A stretch of DNA of 64,000 nucleotides, taken from contig NC_066853.1 in NCBI RefSeq assembly GCF_001640805.2, forward strand, positions 23,619,173 through 23,683,172, in the 5' to 3' direction. The notes under the pieces were generated by a model, which searched no databases, was not told the DNA's origin, and saw only the letters and a list, made by a program, of their open reading frames with translations. A program made the translations under genes and the position numbers. The number at the start of each line of letters is the position of its first letter. Position 1 is the stretch's first letter. Origin of the DNA: Lates calcarifer. Its lineage: Eukaryota > Chordata > Actinopteri > Centropomidae. Of this stretch, positions 60,951 through 64,000 are shown piece by piece.

Positions 60951-63900
60951 CTGTAGAGAAGAGCAGAGGTGGTTGGAAATAATAGAAACAGTACAAACTG
61001 GAAACAATAAAGTTCTGGGTTGCTATTTTAAAAAGAAAATGAGGCTCCATTAGGGAAATGCACCACTGACTTCAATTATCCAACAATGACAACTTCATTC
61101 ACAATGGATGCATTCAACTAGTCAAATATTCAGCTAAATGGGAAACGATCACTTTGGGAAATGTGACACAGATGTTCAGTGTTCTAGCTGTAGACAGGAC
61201 GAGAAATGACTTCACAAAGAACAAACAACAGGTTTAACAGCCAATCAGAGACTGATAACAGCCTACACCTGTCTGGTCTAAGGTGCTATAGACATAGCTT
61301 ATCAGTTAGGTGGGTTTTAATAGTGTGTGGGAAAATAATCAAGGTGACATATAGAAGTAGAGGATTGACAAAATAGCAACCCAAACACAGGCATCTTGTT
61401 TCCAGGTATTAAACCTTCTAAAAAAAACATTTTTTGCATATTCATAGATTTTGTATATTTCAGGAAGGAGGATTAGATGTAATCTCAAGAATTTTTAACA
61501 AGGTAATTTAACTATTTGTGTGGAAAAACCATACCAGACACAAATGACCGTTCACAGCAGAAAACATGTCTGAAGGGGATCTTTAAGGTTTAGTACTGAT
61601 GTAAAGACTCCAGCTGCAGACTGGAGCCGCTGAGGGCCATGACCACACATTAACCTGTGACAACCTGTCTCATGAACTGGGTCAAACTCAGGTTAAAGAT
61701 GTTAAAGCACAGTCTTGTATAAAAGAGGTAAAAAATATAAAGACAACTTTTTAATAATAGTGTTGAAGCCAATTTCACAACATTTACATGAGTTTAGTTA
61801 CGAGCTGACACCTCCAAAAATACCTGTTATATACCCTTTCATGTCCACCCATACTGATGACTGCTGCTTGTCAGCCTGTTTTATATGGTATAACCTTGTT
61901 GTATCTGTATTTATGTGATTCATGATAGAGAAAGTTTCTTTGTCTCTAAAAAACACTATGACTCATTTCTGTGCAAAAACAAAAACAATAATGCTGAAAT
62001 GTTCCATAAATACTAAGGTTGTCGTATGTTATTAGTGTCATATGTGTCCTCATTGTTGCATTTCTACTTTGTTAGAACTTTCATATCGTTGAAAATGTAG
62101 GTTTTGTATGTTCCTCTGACCCTGTTTCTCTATTTATATTTACTGCCCTATTAGTGCTGCATTTGCTGATGCCATTACTCAGTTTCCCCACAGGAATCAT
62201 TAAAGTTTCATTTAATCTTATCTTCACCACTAGAGTTACAGTGGACAAGTGTGGCTGTGTGCAGCTAAAAGCAAAAAGAGGAAGAGGTCAAAAACTTCAG
62301 TGGTGGATCAGAAAGGTTGTCGGACTGATGCCAAGTGGACTTTTTGTTCTAGACCCTTTTAGTGTTTAATGGGACTTTATGCTTAGCCACAGTAGGCATT
62401 TGGGACATTTGAAATTGATCCCACAGTGCTAAGCAAACGGAAGCTGTGCCAAGGAAAAGATTGTTAAGTGTTTTTAGGCAAGGGCCAGCTGTAATGTAAT
62501 CTGTCAAAGAGTAAAGAGTTACCTCACAGGAGGATATTGTAGCTTCTCTGGGGACAGTGTCAGCTAACCTCCAGTTAAACCCATTTGCATCTATTTCAAC
62601 TGCCATTCACTGATTAAAGGTGCTGTTAATAGTATTTTAGAGTCAACTGATCATCAGCACTGTAATTTGAGACAATACAGACTCTAAAGAAACAAGAGCC
62701 AGACCAGCAGAATTCAACTTCAGCATTACATTTTTCACTGAACTCATATTTTTACTGCCAGTGCCAGAAACTAAAAATAATCTCCACTATATAATCTGAC
62801 CAATACACATTGAAATCTAAAACAGACTCTGTTGGACTGATTCACTCAAATTACCAAAAACATATTTTATCACTTTTTGTTTCTCGCCTAGATTAAGGTA
62901 ATACAGTGGATGTGAATTTTTTGTGCTCATAGCAATGAATAAAGGAATATTTTGACATTTTGGGAAACATTCCTATTTGTTTTGTTGCCAATACCACTTT
63001 TAAAGCCAACAACTCTAAAGCTCGATCCATACAGTGTAAAAACTACAAATTGTGGTTTTATGTGAGGTATCAAACTTTCTTGGCCACATGAAGAAAGTTT
63101 CTGCACATGTAAGATGTTAAATAGTGAGCTTTACATGAGGATTTTCTTACCTTTGGACAGAGCCAAGCTGTAAATGCTTTATGTGAGTTGCTGTTGAATT
63201 TTTAATGCAGTTTTTTATGTTTTGGGCATTTCCATTACCCTCAACTGTATGTGAGTGAAGACAGAAATCTCAGAGACAGATACCTGGGCACATCATCTTC
63301 ACACTACCTTCATAACTAGTTGACGTTGGAAAAAATACAGATGGGAGACAAATTAAAGAGAGAAACTGAACAAATGATGCATTTCCATATAGCGTCACTG
63401 AATATTTTGATGAGTATGAGAGTTATGGAAATTATATGCTATAGCCTTTTCAATAACCAGATCTCCACCTAGTTTGGACCAAAATGCCAGACAGTGCTTT
63501 CCTCCACTACCATGAAAATACTGAGTTGTAAAGTCAGTGCTGAAGAGCTGCTATTCTAGAGGTTATGTTTTTTGTAATTTGAGTGAACCAACCCCATAAA
63601 AGTTGTTTTCTTTTTGTGAAACTTGTTTTTTAAACAGTTACATGAGTTCTTTTCTCTGATTGAAATGATGGAAGTGTGGGCTGCTCTGAGTCCAGAGAAT
63701 CTCAAATGAAGTGACAGTGGCCTCAGGTCAAAACTCAAAGAAACATATTGTTATGTAAATATTCCAAGAAGCAGATTTGTCTCTTACAAAAGGGCCCACA
63801 GACAAACACACAGCAACAACAAGAGTAAACAGCATGGGAAAAATGGCAGGCAGATTCAGAGAGGCCGAGCAACAGAGCAGGGCTCAGATGCAGAGATCAC

Positions 63901-64000
63901 TTCACTCACACACATGCCTATATATACCACTGGCAGTTGTGGAGGGTGGTGTTTAATATGCTGAAGGAGATTGTGCGTGGTATTGGCTTTTGGCAGTGTG
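60951..64000 (-). other. clcn2 intron continuing past the right edge
   Basis: I searched the minus strand for the preceding CLCN2 segments (DPAPFQLVE-type) and found none, so the upstream exons lie outside. Contains the repeat at 62941. Confidence 0.5.
62941..63115. mobile_element. Teleost interspersed repeat fragment, copy 4
   Basis: Begins aaaggaatattttgacattttggga and later has gtgtaaaaactacaaattgtggttttatg. The opening matches copies at 13706 and 15125. The middle of the element appears deleted. Confidence 0.55.

Overview
The window is nuclear DNA of a ray-finned fish, most likely a teleost and probably a percomorph. Genes have many short exons with GT-AG introns. Long CA/GT and CT/GA microsatellites are frequent. 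Several interspersed repeats resemble common teleost families. The four encoded proteins are vertebrate families. Species-level placement is inference. No tRNA, rRNA, CRISPR or prokaryotic feature was seen.

Layout, left to right. (1) About 0.6-13.4 kb, plus strand: an intestinal-type alkaline phosphatase (alpi-like). Ten coding exons are present. The signal-peptide exon lies beyond the left edge. The gene ends in a GPI-attachment signal and a polyadenylation signal. (2) 13.4-19.8 kb: intergenic DNA with decayed repeats, including a possible mariner transposase fossil and a C24-A10 homopolymer. (3) About 19.9-42.2 kb, plus strand: fam131a. All six coding exons join in frame to a 411-residue protein that begins with a myristoylation/palmitoylation-like MGC motif. 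A CCAAT/TATA promoter, an upstream ORF, two candidate alternative first exons and a candidate long 3' UTR are visible. (4) 42.2-46.5 kb: repeat-rich spacer with non-LTR retrotransposon remnants. (5) About 46.6-51 kb, plus strand: a three-exon small heat-shock protein of the HSPB7 family (199 residues), with a TATA box and a perfect CArG box upstream. (6) 51-58.3 kb: a MITE, long CA/GT tracts and possibly the 3' UTR of the next gene. (7) 58.3-64 kb, minus strand: the last two coding exons of a ClC-2 chloride channel (clcn2), covering the CBS2 domain and C-terminus. The rest of the gene lies past the right edge.

The order fam131a - HSPB7-like - clcn2 matches the mammalian HSPB7-CLCNKA/B-FAM131C block at human 1p36 and FAM131A-CLCN2 at human 3q27. 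These blocks look like whole-genome-duplication paralogs. The fish locus appears to keep a small heat-shock gene at the 3q27-type position, where mammals have none. That is the most interesting feature of the window. Nothing suggests the four genes act in one pathway. What links fam131a, the heat-shock gene and clcn2 is ancestral linkage.
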